From: Actinorhabdospora filicis
Lineage (GTDB): Bacteria > Actinomycetota > Actinomycetes > Mycobacteriales > Micromonosporaceae
NCBI RefSeq assembly: GCF_030269765.1
Contig: NZ_BSTX01000002.1
Span: 527,281-591,280 of the forward strand
Direction of reading: 5' to 3'
Length of the DNA: 64,000 nt
Position numbers and translations under genes: made by a program. Below the pieces are notes generated by a model, which saw only the letters and a program-made list of their open reading frames with translations, did not search any database and was not told where the DNA came from. This document shows positions 36,035 to 43,922 of this stretch, in pieces (positions within the stretch are counted from its first letter, which is position 1; each line of letters opens with the position of its first letter).

Positions 36035-36604
36035 GTGCCCGACTGGCTGGACGTGATCTGGATACCCGTGCGCGCCTACGCCAACAGCCCATGGGGCTGG
36101 GGCGTCCTGGTCCTGGGAATCCTCATCGCCGCAGCCGGTGGCGGCCCGCTGTCACGGCGGCTGGGGTGCTCGCGGACGGTCGCGATGGGCTTGATCATCA
36201 GTACGGCTCCCATCGTCATGTTCACCCTGCCCTCGCCGATGATCGGTGTCCGCGCCGACGCGATTCCCAAGCTCGGCCGCTTCTTCGGCACGTTCATCGA
36301 GCCCTACACGTACTCGGATCTGCCGATACAGCTCGGACAGCCCGAGGGCATCGCCAATGTGCTCCTCTTCGTGCCGCTGGGGTTCTTCCTCATGATGGCC
36401 ACGCGCCGGCCGGTGCCGTCGCTGCTGGTGGGCATCGGATCCTCGCTGCTCATCGAGATGTGGCAGGAGGTCTCGGCGCGGGGCGGCTCACCCGGCGACG
36501 TGTTCATCAACGGCGCCGGGGGAGCGATCGGGGTCTGTGTCGCCTGGATCCTGTGGCGCCTGCTGCGGCAGCGGCACGCCACGCTCGCCACCCCTGCGGA
36601 CTGA
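36035..36604 (+). CDS. VanZ-like membrane protein
   Basis: 189 residues from GTG 36035 (GGGAGG 6-7 bases upstream). Four to five hydrophobic helices are visible (WGVLVLGILIAAAGG, TVAMGLIISTAPIVMFTL, GIANVLLFVPLGFFLMM, LLVGIGSSLLIEMWQE, AGGAIGVCVAWILW). The block NVLLFVPLGF followed by SLLIEMWQ and DVFINGAGGAIG is the VanZ signature (N.l.F.P.G; E..Q; D...N..G). VanZ proteins lower teicoplanin sensitivity in enterococci; in actinomycetes their role is mostly unknown. Probably chromosomal or cargo; isolated on the plus strand. Confidence 0.85.
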   Translation: MPDWLDVIWIPVRAYANSPWGWGVLVLGILIAAAGGGPLSRRLGCSRTVAMGLIISTAPIVMFTLPSPMIGVRADAIPKLGRFFGTFIEPYTYSDLPIQLGQPEGIANVLLFVPLGFFLMMATRRPVPSLLVGIGSSLLIEMWQEVSARGGSPGDVFINGAGGAIGVCVAWILWRLLRQRHATLATPAD

Positions 36605-36625
36605 CCTCGCTCCGGTCCCGAGCGG

Positions 36626-36757
36626 TTATCCGCGCAGCCGGGCCGGTTCCGCGAGCAGCTCCAGCCGCTCGTCGGGGGTGAGGGCGGCGAACGGTTGACC
36701 GCTCAAGGGTGTGGGACACGCCGGGAGCCTCGTCCGCACCGCCAGGAGAGCGTCCAT
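36626..36757 (-). CDS. Possible 43-aa peptide, hypothetical
   Basis: A short minus-strand frame from ATG 36757 encodes MDALLAVRTRLPACPTPLSG, then PFAALTPDERLELLAEPARL and a short end. The C-terminal half looks like a real helix, but no ribosome site is visible and the upstream frame is open. It may be the end of a decayed gene. Confidence 0.25.
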   Translation of the reverse strand: MDALLAVRTRLPACPTPLSGQPFAALTPDERLELLAEPARLRG

Positions 36758-36796
36758 AGTGGATCGAGGGCATGCGAAAAGGGCCCGCTCATGCGG

Positions 36797-36842
36797 GTGG
36801 ACGGGGCACGCCACCCCCGAGGGGATGCCGGGCCCCGCCCAC
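36797..36842. terminator. Imperfect hairpin after the VWA gene
   Basis: GTGGACGGGGC (36797-36807) pairs with GCCCCGCCCAC (36832-36842) with one mismatch, with an inner CCCC-GA-GGGG stem. It lies just past the minus-strand stop at 36849 and probably ends the 43.5-36.8 kb operon. Confidence 0.5.
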
Positions 36843-36848
36843 GGGGTT

Positions 36849-38468
36849 CTAGGACGTGGTGCCGCGCATGGCGGCGATGACCGCCCGGGTGATCTCCTGC
36901 GGGAGCCGATCGGGGGCGTCCAGCAGGATCGAAGCCGCCCGGGGGATCCAGAGACTGTCCGGTGGCGCGATCTGGACGACCGCGCAGCCCGCACGGGTCA
37001 GCGCCGCTACTTTCTCGGCCACCAGCTGGAACTCACCCGAGGCGACGTCGCCGTCGGTGATCAGGAACAGCACCCGCCCGTCTCCCGGGGCCGATAGCCG
37101 CAGCGCCCGGATGAGGGCCTCGGCGGCGACGTCGAGGAAGCGGGTGCTGTATTCCATCGCCGGGACCGCGAGCCCTTCGGGGACCCGGCCGGGTGCGACC
37201 AGGGGCTGCAGGAATTCCCCGAATGTCACCGCCGCCGACTCGCCATGGGCGTAGCGGGCCGCTGTCGCGCACATCCAGGCGGCCTCCACCGCGGGGGTGA
37301 AGAAGTGCCCCATGGAGACCGACACGTCCAGGGCGATCCCGATGCGGGGCCGGGGCGCCGGTGGCCGGATGCGTGTGACGCGCTGCCATGGCTGGGCCGT
37401 CACCCTCGCCCCGGCCGCTCTCTGCGCCGATGCCCCCAGCGCTCCGCGCATCCGCAGCCGCCCGGGAGGCAGGGCCGAGGACCGGGCCACCGGTTCTCGC
37501 TGGGTGACCTCCAGGCGCTCCAGGCGGCGGGCGAGCTCGCGGGAGGCGCGCTCGATCCCGGGTGTGGGTGGCCGCTGCGGGAAGGGGCAGCGGCGGTCGA
37601 AGACACGGTCGGGGTCGGGCCGCTCGGGCTCCCATGGCGGCGGGCCGGGAATGGGCGGGATGAGGTCGCGGACGGCCCGGATCGCCGCACCGGCCGCTTC
37701 GGCGGCGCGGCGGGCGTCGACGGTTCCGGCCCGGTCGGCGCCGCGCAGGATCCGGCACCACTCGCGGGCCAGCCGGTACATGCCCGCGGCATCGGTGTCG
37801 CCGATGTGCAGGACGCGCCGCCAGACCCGCCGCAGCCTGCGCAGCAGATGCGCCGAGAGTGCCGCGCGCAACTGCCGCCCGATGGCGGTGACGTCGCAGG
37901 GGTCGAGGACACCGGCGTCGCGGCGGCCGAGGATGAGGAGTGCGGCCTTGGCGGCCGTCCACGCCGGATACCGCGTCACCGATCCGGTGATCAGCGTCGG
38001 CACCACGATGGTCGCCGCCGCCGCCATCAGCCACGGACGGTCGACGCCGCGGTCGCTGAGGCGGAGGTGTTCGGCGCGGATCTCCTCCAGCAGCATCGCC
38101 GCGCGATGCACCAGCCCCGGGACGGCGGTGCCGGGCCGTGGCCAGCGGGAGTGCTCGGCGTGGGCCAGCTCGTGGTGCAGGACCCCGATCGCGGGAGCGT
38201 AGTTGCCGTGGTCGCGGGGATTGGCGGCGTTGATGCCCGCAGGGTCGATACCGGGGAAGCAGACGTCGGTGTCGATTTCGATGAGCGCGCGGGCGGGGAT
38301 GAAGCAGGCCGGGTGCCCGTGCGCGAGTCCGGGGGCCGCGGCGACGGTGATGCCGCGCCGGCCGGTGGCGGTGGCCGCGAAGGCGGTCAGCTCGGCCGAG
38401 ACCCGCAGCCATTGGCGGTCGCGGCCGCGTGTGCGGCTCGCGGTGTGCTGGATGTGCATCGCGATCAC
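36849..38468 (-). CDS. VWA-domain protein with an HExxH metallopeptidase-like region (MoxR partner)
   Basis: 539 residues, ATG 38468; ATG 38459 is a second possible start. The N-terminal half contains LHHELAHAEHSRW (HExxH at residues 99-103, then His106), like a zinc metallopeptidase, with acidic candidates in LEEIRAEH (128-134). The C-terminal VWA domain has the MIDAS motif DVSVSM (381-386), a later Thr in STRF, and FLITDGD. This layout recalls DUF2201-type metallopeptidase/VWA proteins encoded next to MoxR ATPases, which remodel or activate partner proteins. It overlaps the MoxR gene by four bases. Whether the HExxH is catalytic is not known. Confidence 0.8.
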   Translation of the reverse strand: MIAMHIQHTASRTRGRDRQWLRVSAELTAFAATATGRRGITVAAAPGLAHGHPACFIPARALIEIDTDVCFPGIDPAGINAANPRDHGNYAPAIGVLHHELAHAEHSRWPRPGTAVPGLVHRAAMLLEEIRAEHLRLSDRGVDRPWLMAAAATIVVPTLITGSVTRYPAWTAAKAALLILGRRDAGVLDPCDVTAIGRQLRAALSAHLLRRLRRVWRRVLHIGDTDAAGMYRLAREWCRILRGADRAGTVDARRAAEAAGAAIRAVRDLIPPIPGPPPWEPERPDPDRVFDRRCPFPQRPPTPGIERASRELARRLERLEVTQREPVARSSALPPGRLRMRGALGASAQRAAGARVTAQPWQRVTRIRPPAPRPRIGIALDVSVSMGHFFTPAVEAAWMCATAARYAHGESAAVTFGEFLQPLVAPGRVPEGLAVPAMEYSTRFLDVAAEALIRALRLSAPGDGRVLFLITDGDVASGEFQLVAEKVAALTRAGCAVVQIAPPDSLWIPRAASILLDAPDRLPQEITRAVIAAMRGTTS

Positions 38469-39523
38469 CGCACAGGTGGGGGAGCGGCGGGCAGTTGCGG
38501 CCCGAGGGCCAGCGGCCGGATCGTCCTGCCGGTCACCCGGGATACGACCTCGGCGACCAGCGGCCGGTCGATGGCGGGGGCGACGGCGACGAGGTTGGCC
38601 AGGGCGGCGTCCAGGCCGAGGGTCTCGGTGACCTTCTTGACGGCCAGCAGTTCACGCAGTTGCGGTGACCAGCCGATCGCGCCGGAGGCGGCGTTGGCGG
38701 CCAGGTTCATCGCCACCGTGATCGCCTGCTGCGGAACGCCGAGCCGCTCGGCGAGGTCCCAGTCGCTGGTGACCTCGATGTGGACGGCGAAGCGGGAGCT
38801 GAGGGCCTCGGTGAGGATCGCCCCGGCCACACCGGGGTTGTGGCCCGCGATGACGTAGAACCCGTCGGCGGCCTTGATCGTCTCCCCGGTGTGGGCCTTG
38901 ACGGTGATCTCGCCGCGCCCGTCCATCGCCGGGTAGAGCACGGCCAGCACACTGGGGGCGATGAGGGTGGCGTCGTCGATGAAGAGGACCCGTCCCTCGC
39001 GCATCGCCGTCACCAGGGGCCCGTGGACGAAGCGGTAGGTCCCGTCGGGTTCCTGGGTGTACTCGCCGGTGAAGTCGGCCACGGCGGTGTCGCCGTCTCC
39101 GGCGATGGTGACCAGGTCGGGGAAGGCGGCCTCCACCAGCGCGGTCTTGCCGGTTCCGGGCGGCCCGTAGAGCAGGACGGGCACGCCGTGGGAGCGCATG
39201 CGGGCCAGGACGTCCACGTCGCTGCCGTCGGCGAGGGCGCGGGGGTGGTAGAGCCGCCCATTGGGCCGCAGAATCGGTGCCGCGACGGCCGGTGCCGAGG
39301 GTGGCGCGCCGGTCAGGCGCCAGCGGATGGGCCGCCGGCCCGCGACGGTCTCGACGCGTCCGGCCTGGCGCAGGCGCTTGAGCGATTGAAGGACCGCCCC
39401 GGCGGATGTGGCACCGACGTCGGTGTGGAGTTCGGCGACGGTCGCCGCTCGCCCGTCACGGTCGGCGAGGGCGGCGAGGATGTCGCGCTGCAGGTCGCCG
39501 GGATGCCTGGGGCCGGTACTCAT
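38465..39523 (-). CDS. MoxR-family AAA+ ATPase with an N-terminal winged helix
   Basis: 352 residues, ATG 39523. Residues 10-72 form a winged-helix-like domain (LQRDILAALADRDGRAATVA to RPIRWRLTG), unusual for MoxR. The AAA+ core follows: Walker A GPPGTGKT (120-127), Walker B VLFIDDA (179-185), sensor-1 region VIAGHNPG, and an Arg finger candidate in ALSSRFAVHIEV. MoxR proteins act as chaperone-like motors with VWA partners, and the VWA gene is the next one (four-base overlap). It is coupled to a 31-aa upstream reading frame. The fused DNA-binding domain could target the motor to DNA. Confidence 0.88.
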   Translation of the reverse strand: MSTGPRHPGDLQRDILAALADRDGRAATVAELHTDVGATSAGAVLQSLKRLRQAGRVETVAGRRPIRWRLTGAPPSAPAVAAPILRPNGRLYHPRALADGSDVDVLARMRSHGVPVLLYGPPGTGKTALVEAAFPDLVTIAGDGDTAVADFTGEYTQEPDGTYRFVHGPLVTAMREGRVLFIDDATLIAPSVLAVLYPAMDGRGEITVKAHTGETIKAADGFYVIAGHNPGVAGAILTEALSSRFAVHIEVTSDWDLAERLGVPQQAITVAMNLAANAASGAIGWSPQLRELLAVKKVTETLGLDAALANLVAVAPAIDRPLVAEVVSRVTGRTIRPLALGPQLPAAPPPVR

Positions 39524-39615
39524 CGCAGGCCCCGTCGCTGGATGCTGATCACATCGGTGGTCTGTAGCTCGACTCTCGCCGAGAACCCAGGCGTACGGCC
39601 CGTTCGGGTGCTCAT
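39520..39615 (-). CDS. 31-aa peptide translationally coupled to the MoxR gene
   Basis: ATG 39615 to a TGA that overlaps the MoxR ATG (ATGA). The peptide starts MSTRTGRTPGFSARVEL, continues TTDVISIQ and ends RRGLR. AAGGGA lies about 10 bases upstream. It could be a leader that couples translation, or a tiny partner. Coding status rests only on overlap and frame. Confidence 0.4.
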   Translation of the reverse strand: MSTRTGRTPGFSARVELQTTDVISIQRRGLR

Positions 39616-39694
39616 GTCTGCGGTGTCCCTTCGGTGAGGGACCGCGCCACCGTCCGCGCGGGACGAGGGCGCGGCCGGGTGTCGTGCGGGTGGG

Positions 39695-40057
39695 TCAGCG
39701 GAGGTATCGGATGGCGGCGGAGCGGATGAGCAGGGCCCGCAGCGGCCGCGGTGAGGCGTCCAGCCAGCCGAGCGCGGCGGCGATGGCGCGCTCGTGCCGG
39801 TCGGCGCCGGGACGCCCGCAGGCGTAGGCGACCAGCCAGCGGGCCTGGTCGGCGAGGATGGCGGCGACGACGTCGCCGAGCAGCGCGTCGCGGTCGTAGC
39901 GGCGCCAGGCGGCCCGCGACAGCTCGCCGATCGTGTGGCCCACGCCGATCTCGTCGTCGGGCCGTGTGGTGGTCTCGATGAGTTCGGCCGCGGCGTGCAG
40001 GACCGACTCGACGCAGTCGATCTCTGTGCCCAGCAGCTCGGGGTACTCATCGAACAC
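39695..40057 (-). CDS. Hypothetical helical protein, 120 aa
   Basis: GTG 40057 is chosen (GGAG 5 bases upstream; reads VFDEYPELLGTEIDCVES); the frame is open further upstream, but those residues look like noise. The protein is almost all alpha-helical and Ala/Arg-rich (LHAAAELIETTTRPDDEIG, AAWRRYDRDALLGDVVAAIL, AAALGWLDASPRPLRALLIR). No family is recognised. It lies between the wHTH gene and the MoxR/VWA pair in one operon, after a strong hairpin at 40211-40239. Confidence 0.55.
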   Translation of the reverse strand: MFDEYPELLGTEIDCVESVLHAAAELIETTTRPDDEIGVGHTIGELSRAAWRRYDRDALLGDVVAAILADQARWLVAYACGRPGADRHERAIAAALGWLDASPRPLRALLIRSAAIRYLR

Positions 40058-40210
40058 GTCGGCTCCGGCCTCCAAAGGAGGCTCACCATGGTCGATGGAC
40101 CGGTCGGTCAGGCAACGGGCGGCCGGTGGGTGGGATCGCGGGCCGTGGCGGCCGCGGGCGCGCAGGCAGCGCGGACGGATGCGGTGTGGCACCGGTGTCC
40201 TTTCCGGACG

Positions 40211-40239
40211 GAGACCGCCGTGGAGTCCACGGCGGTCTC
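40211..40239. repeat. Intercistronic hairpin, perfect 14-bp arms
   Basis: GAGACCGCCGTGGA (40211-40224), one base, then TCCACGGCGGTCTC (40226-40239). It sits between the wHTH gene stop and the next gene start in the minus-strand operon; it may be a partial terminator or a processing/stability element. Confidence 0.75.
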
Positions 40240-40254
40240 GGCGAACAGCGGGTT

Positions 40255-40722
40255 CTAGGCGTCGGGGTTGGCCCGGTAGCGGCGTGGGCGGATGCCCGCC
40301 GGAGTGAGCAGCTCCTGGGCGACCAGGCGCTGGATGGCGTTGGCCACCGCCCCGGCCGAGCGGTCGAGGATCCGGGCGATGTCACCGGGGGTGTAGGCCC
40401 GCCCGGGGTGCTCGGCGAAGCAGGCGGCGACCATGGCGCGCAGTTCACCGCGTCCCAGCCGCTGCCGTGACCCGGTATCGGGCACCGCGGGTGCGGTGCC
40501 GGTGGACACCGGCGGTGGGGTGTTGGTGCGCCGCCAGGTGTCGGGGCCCGTGGTGTGCCCGGCGCGCACGCGCACGGCGTGCCCGGCCGACTCCAGTACC
40601 GTCAGCGCCTTGGCGACCGTCGAGCGCGCCAGCATGAGATCAGCGGCGATCACCCTGGCGGTGACGGACTCGGTGGCGCTCAAGCGGTGCAGGACACGGG
40701 ACGCGGCAGGAGACATCGACAT
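40255..40722 (-). CDS. Protein with two winged-helix-like domains, putative DNA-binding regulator
   Basis: 155 residues, ATG 40722. The first helix-turn-helix region (about 8-55, VLHRLSATESVTARVIAADL, ARSTVAKALTVLESAGHAV) and the second (about 90-145, LRAMVAACFAEHPGRAYTPG, LDRSAGAVANAIQRLVAQEL) look like two copies of a winged helix joined by a Pro/Thr-rich linker. The domains resemble the wHTH at the N-terminus of the MoxR protein in this operon. A regulator of the element or a DNA-bound partner is plausible. No family name is assigned. Confidence 0.65.
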   Translation of the reverse strand: MSMSPAASRVLHRLSATESVTARVIAADLMLARSTVAKALTVLESAGHAVRVRAGHTTGPDTWRRTNTPPPVSTGTAPAVPDTGSRQRLGRGELRAMVAACFAEHPGRAYTPGDIARILDRSAGAVANAIQRLVAQELLTPAGIRPRRYRANPDA

Positions 40723-40728
40723 CCCGGC

Positions 40729-41697
40729 TCACCCCTCGCCATCGTCGTCGAAGTCGAGGACCTGCTCGGGCACCAGACCCGAGCGCAGGCTGTAGGACAA
40801 GAACAGCGCCGCCGCCTCCGGGACCCCGACGATCGTGGCCATGTAGACCCGCAGAGCCCGCAGCGCATCACCCCAGCGGCCCAGGCGCCAGCCCGCGAAG
40901 GCCAGCAGCAGCGCCGGAATCGCCCGCCAGGGACCGGCGGTGTTGGCGAAGAGGTCCGGCCAGACCGGGGATCGCGCGTAGCCGGCCGAGGTGGAGATGA
41001 GCCGGACGGCCTCGCGCCGCAGCGCGCTATCGCGCAGGGCCGAGACCAGCAGCGCCGCCGTCGCCGGCTCCACCAGGGCCTCCTGGACGTCGAGCCCGGC
41101 CAGCAGCGGCTCGGCCCGCTCCGCCATGTCCCGCAACGGCTCGCCGGCCTCGATGGCATCGGTGCTCACCTCCAGGTCGACCAGGGCGGCCGTGATGGCC
41201 CGCAGCCGCGCGGTGTCCTTGAGCGCGTACTGCTCCCGGTGCTCCTGCGGTGTGGCCGCCGCACGGGCGCCGGAGACGATGTAGGCCAGCGCGATCGGGG
41301 ACTGCTCGGGGTCGAAGACCCGCCCGGCCCCGGCATCGCCGCCGGTGAGGTCCCAGTACCGGTCGCCGTCGACGCGCGCGAGGGTGGCCACGGGCAGCCC
41401 GGCGTCCTCGAACATCTCCGCCAGACGCCCCAGGTGACCCTCGACGTCGGCGCTCGTGCCGTATCCGATCAGGACCGTCCGGGTCACACCGACCTTGGTG
41501 AACGGCGGGAAGGGACCCTCGCCGGGACCGATGCCGGTGAGGTCGAGGTCGAGCTGGGCGACGATGAGCAGACGCCGCTCGCCGAAGCCCACGGCGACGC
41601 ACTGGCGGGGCCGGCAGCCCAGGAGGAACGGGATCGCCTCCAGAACACTGGACAGGTCGGTGAGCTCGACACCGGGGGGAAGGAAGGGTTCGCGCAT
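40729..41697 (-). CDS. DUF4192 family protein, full length
   Basis: 322 residues, ATG 41697. The N-terminal half has LSSVLEAIPFLLGCRPRQCVAVGF, then LIVAQLDLDL and TVLIGYG, and the C-terminal half the helical repeats ending PALLLAFAGWRLGRWGDALRAL. This is the pattern of the actinobacterial DUF4192 family (IPyLLGfrP...V...; C-terminal A..aW..G), whose function is unknown. Here it is complete, in contrast to the split copy at 42802-41727. It lies in the MoxR/VWA operon six bases from the wHTH gene. Confidence 0.82.
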   Translation of the reverse strand: MREPFLPPGVELTDLSSVLEAIPFLLGCRPRQCVAVGFGERRLLIVAQLDLDLTGIGPGEGPFPPFTKVGVTRTVLIGYGTSADVEGHLGRLAEMFEDAGLPVATLARVDGDRYWDLTGGDAGAGRVFDPEQSPIALAYIVSGARAAATPQEHREQYALKDTARLRAITAALVDLEVSTDAIEAGEPLRDMAERAEPLLAGLDVQEALVEPATAALLVSALRDSALRREAVRLISTSAGYARSPVWPDLFANTAGPWRAIPALLLAFAGWRLGRWGDALRALRVYMATIVGVPEAAALFLSYSLRSGLVPEQVLDFDDDGEG

Positions 41698-41726
41698 GAT
41701 GTGCGCCTTTCTCGTCGATGAGGTGG

Positions 41727-42299
41727 TCAGGGCCGAAGCTCGGGGACGGCGTAGGTCACGTGCGTGTCATCGAAGCCGGTGATGAACGTGCCGCGGTCGA
41801 ATTCGATGAGGCAGTGCACGCGGGTGGCGTAGGCGATCGACATCGCCGCATCGGCCAGCTCCAGGTTGTGGACGCGCCAGGCGGCGAAGGCGGTGAGCAT
41901 CGCCGGGCCCACACACCACGGCCCGCGCGCGTGCTTGAGCAGATGCGCCCACAGCGCCAGGCCCCGGTCGCGTAGCGGGGAGGCGTCGGCGCGCTCGGGT
42001 AGCGAGGTGTAGACCGCGGGTGCCGAGACCAGCAGGATGATCCCGGCCATCGCGGCGGGGTCCTCGGGCAGGCCGGCGACCGGACCGGCCGACAGGCACC
42101 GCTCCAGATCGGCGTGGCGTGCGCCCAGGAGACGATCCAGTGCACGGACGTTCTCGGGCCGCCGCGTCCGCGCCGCCTCGTCGCACATGTCGGCCAGCAG
42201 GGCCAGCGCGGTGGTGACCGGGGCGAGCCGCCGGTCGTCGATGTCGGCGAGGTAGCCGGTGAAGGCGTGCACACTCGCCGAGATGGGGAGACGTTTCAC
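41727..42299 (-). CDS. C-terminal half of a DUF4192-like protein
   Basis: 190 residues, ATG 42299 (AAGGGAAG region upstream). It matches only the second half of the DUF4192 family: helical repeats with ALDRLLGARHADLERCLSAG, then GPWCVGPAMLTAFAAWRVHN and LADAAMSIAY, aligned with PWRAIPALLLAFAGWRLG of the 40729 protein. The first half is encoded by the next gene upstream (42371-42802). The two are separated by a perfect 28-bp palindrome, so this is a split gene rather than a frameshift within a short distance. Confidence 0.7.
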   Translation of the reverse strand: MKRLPISASVHAFTGYLADIDDRRLAPVTTALALLADMCDEAARTRRPENVRALDRLLGARHADLERCLSAGPVAGLPEDPAAMAGIILLVSAPAVYTSLPERADASPLRDRGLALWAHLLKHARGPWCVGPAMLTAFAAWRVHNLELADAAMSIAYATRVHCLIEFDRGTFITGFDDTHVTYAVPELRP

Positions 42300-42327
42300 A
42301 GAGACTTCCCTTTCTTACGGAAACGGG

Positions 42328-42355
42328 TGTGGCCCGCGCGATCGCGCGGGCCACA
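42328..42355. repeat. 28-bp perfect palindrome between two operon genes
   Basis: TGTGGCCCGCGCGA joined directly to its reverse complement TCGCGCGGGCCACA. It lies between the two DUF4192 half-genes (stop at 42371, start at 42299) and would form a strong RNA hairpin that lowers or stabilises downstream expression. Confidence 0.8.
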
Positions 42356-42370
42356 GGTATGCGGGGACCG

Positions 42371-42802
42371 TCAGGTCCGGGGTGGGGCGACACCGAGGGC
42401 GAGGAGGGCCGTAGCGACGGCCGAGGAGCGCCAGTCGAAACGCTGGCCGAGACCGTCATCCAGCGACCAGAACCGCTCGCCCTCCACGCGCAGGGCGTCA
42501 TCGACGCGCACGCCCGCCGCCTGCAGGGAGGCCGAGAGGACGGCGAGGGGGACGGACATGTCCCGGCGGCCGCCGTAACCGACGATCACCAGACTCCCGG
42601 CCGCGGCGATCAGGGGATCGAGGGGAAGCGAGACCGCGTCCCCGTCGGGCACCTCGATGTGGGCGACGCGGGTCAGCCGGTCACCGTCGAAGCAGACCAG
42701 GACGATGCTGTCCGGCGGTGGCACGAGGCCCAGGAAGTAGGGGATGGCCTCCACGAGATCGCGGGGACCGTTCAGGGTGAGATCGGACAGGGGATCGCTC
42801 AT
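42371..42802 (-). CDS. N-terminal half of a DUF4192-like protein
   Basis: 143 residues, ATG 42802. It contains LVEAIPYFLGLVPPPDSIVLVCF, HIEVPDGDAV and SLVIVGYGG, aligned with the N-terminal half of the complete DUF4192 protein at 41697-40729 (AIPFLLGCRPRQCVAVGF; TVLIGYG). It ends near ALLALGVAPPRT, where the full family continues into the helical half, here encoded separately downstream. It may still function as a complex with that protein. Confidence 0.7.
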   Translation of the reverse strand: MSDPLSDLTLNGPRDLVEAIPYFLGLVPPPDSIVLVCFDGDRLTRVAHIEVPDGDAVSLPLDPLIAAAGSLVIVGYGGRRDMSVPLAVLSASLQAAGVRVDDALRVEGERFWSLDDGLGQRFDWRSSAVATALLALGVAPPRT

Positions 42803-42832
42803 CGAGAACTCCTCGCGTGAGACGGGGTGGGG

Positions 42833-43501
42833 TCATCGGACTTGGAGGAGACGGATCAGGCGGTCCAGGACACCGGGCGTGCACGCGGCACCGGGAATGA
42901 GCGACCGCAGCGACGGCGACTCGAAGCCGAGGCCGATGACCGGGCGCAGCACGAGGCCGGCGTCGCCGAACTGCCGGCAGAGCACCCGAAACCGCGGATG
43001 GACGCTTGAGGCGAGCACGTGCAGGTCGCCGATGGTGAACCGGCGGGTGAGGGCGCCGGGCTCGCTCTGGTGGAGCGGGCCGATGTCGAGGGTGATCAGG
43101 CCGAGCCGCCGGAACCCGGAGATGGCCCGCAGCGTCCCGTCCTCGGGATGCCGGACGGCGATCTCGGTATCGGCACCACCTTGCAGAGCGGCGGCGAGGC
43201 GCCCGGCACGCCAGGGACGCAGCGTGCCCAGCCGCAGCGAGCCCAGCCGGGGCAGCGCCGGGAGGGGAATGTCGCGGTAGTAGCGGCCGCTGTCGGGCTC
43301 GCGCTGAATCCCGGCGGCATAGAGCTGGATGCGCTCGACGCGCTCGGCGTCCAGCAGGACGCGGGCGTGACGGCGTCCCAGCTGCACCCACTCGGTACGC
43401 CCCGCGAGGCTCAGGCGCGCGGTCTCGGGATTGGCCGGGAGCGTGATGCGCACGACCTGCTCGTAGGTGAGGTAGTGACGGTAGAAGCGGCGGTGGGGCA
43501 T
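42833..43501 (-). CDS. Hypothetical protein, 222 aa, first gene of the MoxR/DUF4192 operon
   Basis: ATG 43501, with GGGAGG upstream. Mixed alpha/beta composition, no signal peptide, no membrane helix, no Cys motif. Visible segments are YLTYEQVVRITLPANPETA, VLLDAERVERIQLYAAG, and a C-terminal VLRPVIGLGFESPSLRSLIPG. I recognise no family. It opens the long minus-strand operon, about 290 bp after a GGCACA box pair, so its promoter is probably between 43502 and 43790. Confidence 0.55.
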   Translation of the reverse strand: MPHRRFYRHYLTYEQVVRITLPANPETARLSLAGRTEWVQLGRRHARVLLDAERVERIQLYAAGIQREPDSGRYYRDIPLPALPRLGSLRLGTLRPWRAGRLAAALQGGADTEIAVRHPEDGTLRAISGFRRLGLITLDIGPLHQSEPGALTRRFTIGDLHVLASSVHPRFRVLCRQFGDAGLVLRPVIGLGFESPSLRSLIPGAACTPGVLDRLIRLLQVR

Positions 43502-43922
43502 GGGGACCTCCCGTATGGGGGCATGCGGAATCGGCCCGCGCCGGAGGCGAAGGCTGGAGAGAAACGTGTGGGTGGCGTGCTCGCCTGAGGGCGAGGCGCG
43601 GTGTCAGCGGGGGAGGTGTCCCGGTGGGGCGGAGGTCGACGAGCCGTGAGGCGAAGGTGGACGATCCGGCCAGGGAGGCGACCCGGTGACGGGTGGAGCG
43701 GGTGGAGCTAGAGGATGATGTGTGAAGGTGTGATCACTCCACGCTAGCTCCGAAAACGATCAATGGAGCGGATCGGCGGGCTATTGGGCGGGCACAGACC
43801 AGGCACACGCGCGGCCTGGGCGGTGCCGCCACCGGGGCACACGTGCGATCATCGCCCACCCGCCACGGGCACGCGATCCCGACGCCATGCCACGGCCCGG
43901 CCGTGACATGGCGTCACCGGTG
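43502..43922. other. Intergenic regulatory region, about 420 bp
   Basis: No gene is seen. It contains the inverted repeat GGAGCTAG (43704-43711) / CTAGCTCC (43744-43751), a GTGATCAC palindrome at 43730-43737, and GGCACA boxes at 43791, 43802 and 43836. This is the likely promoter region of the 43501-36849 operon. Confidence 0.6.
43791..43807. promoter_or_regulatory. GGCACA box pair, 11-bp spacing, plus a third box at 43836
   Basis: GGCACAGACCAGGCACA, identical over 17 bases to the site at 19452. A further GGCACA is at 43836-43841. It lies upstream of the minus-strand gene that starts at 43501. Confidence 0.6.

Noticed and set aside
37245..38858. 537-residue plus-strand frame opposite VWA and MoxR
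   Set aside because: Antisense shadow of genes with clear motifs (DVSVSM, GPPGTGKT).
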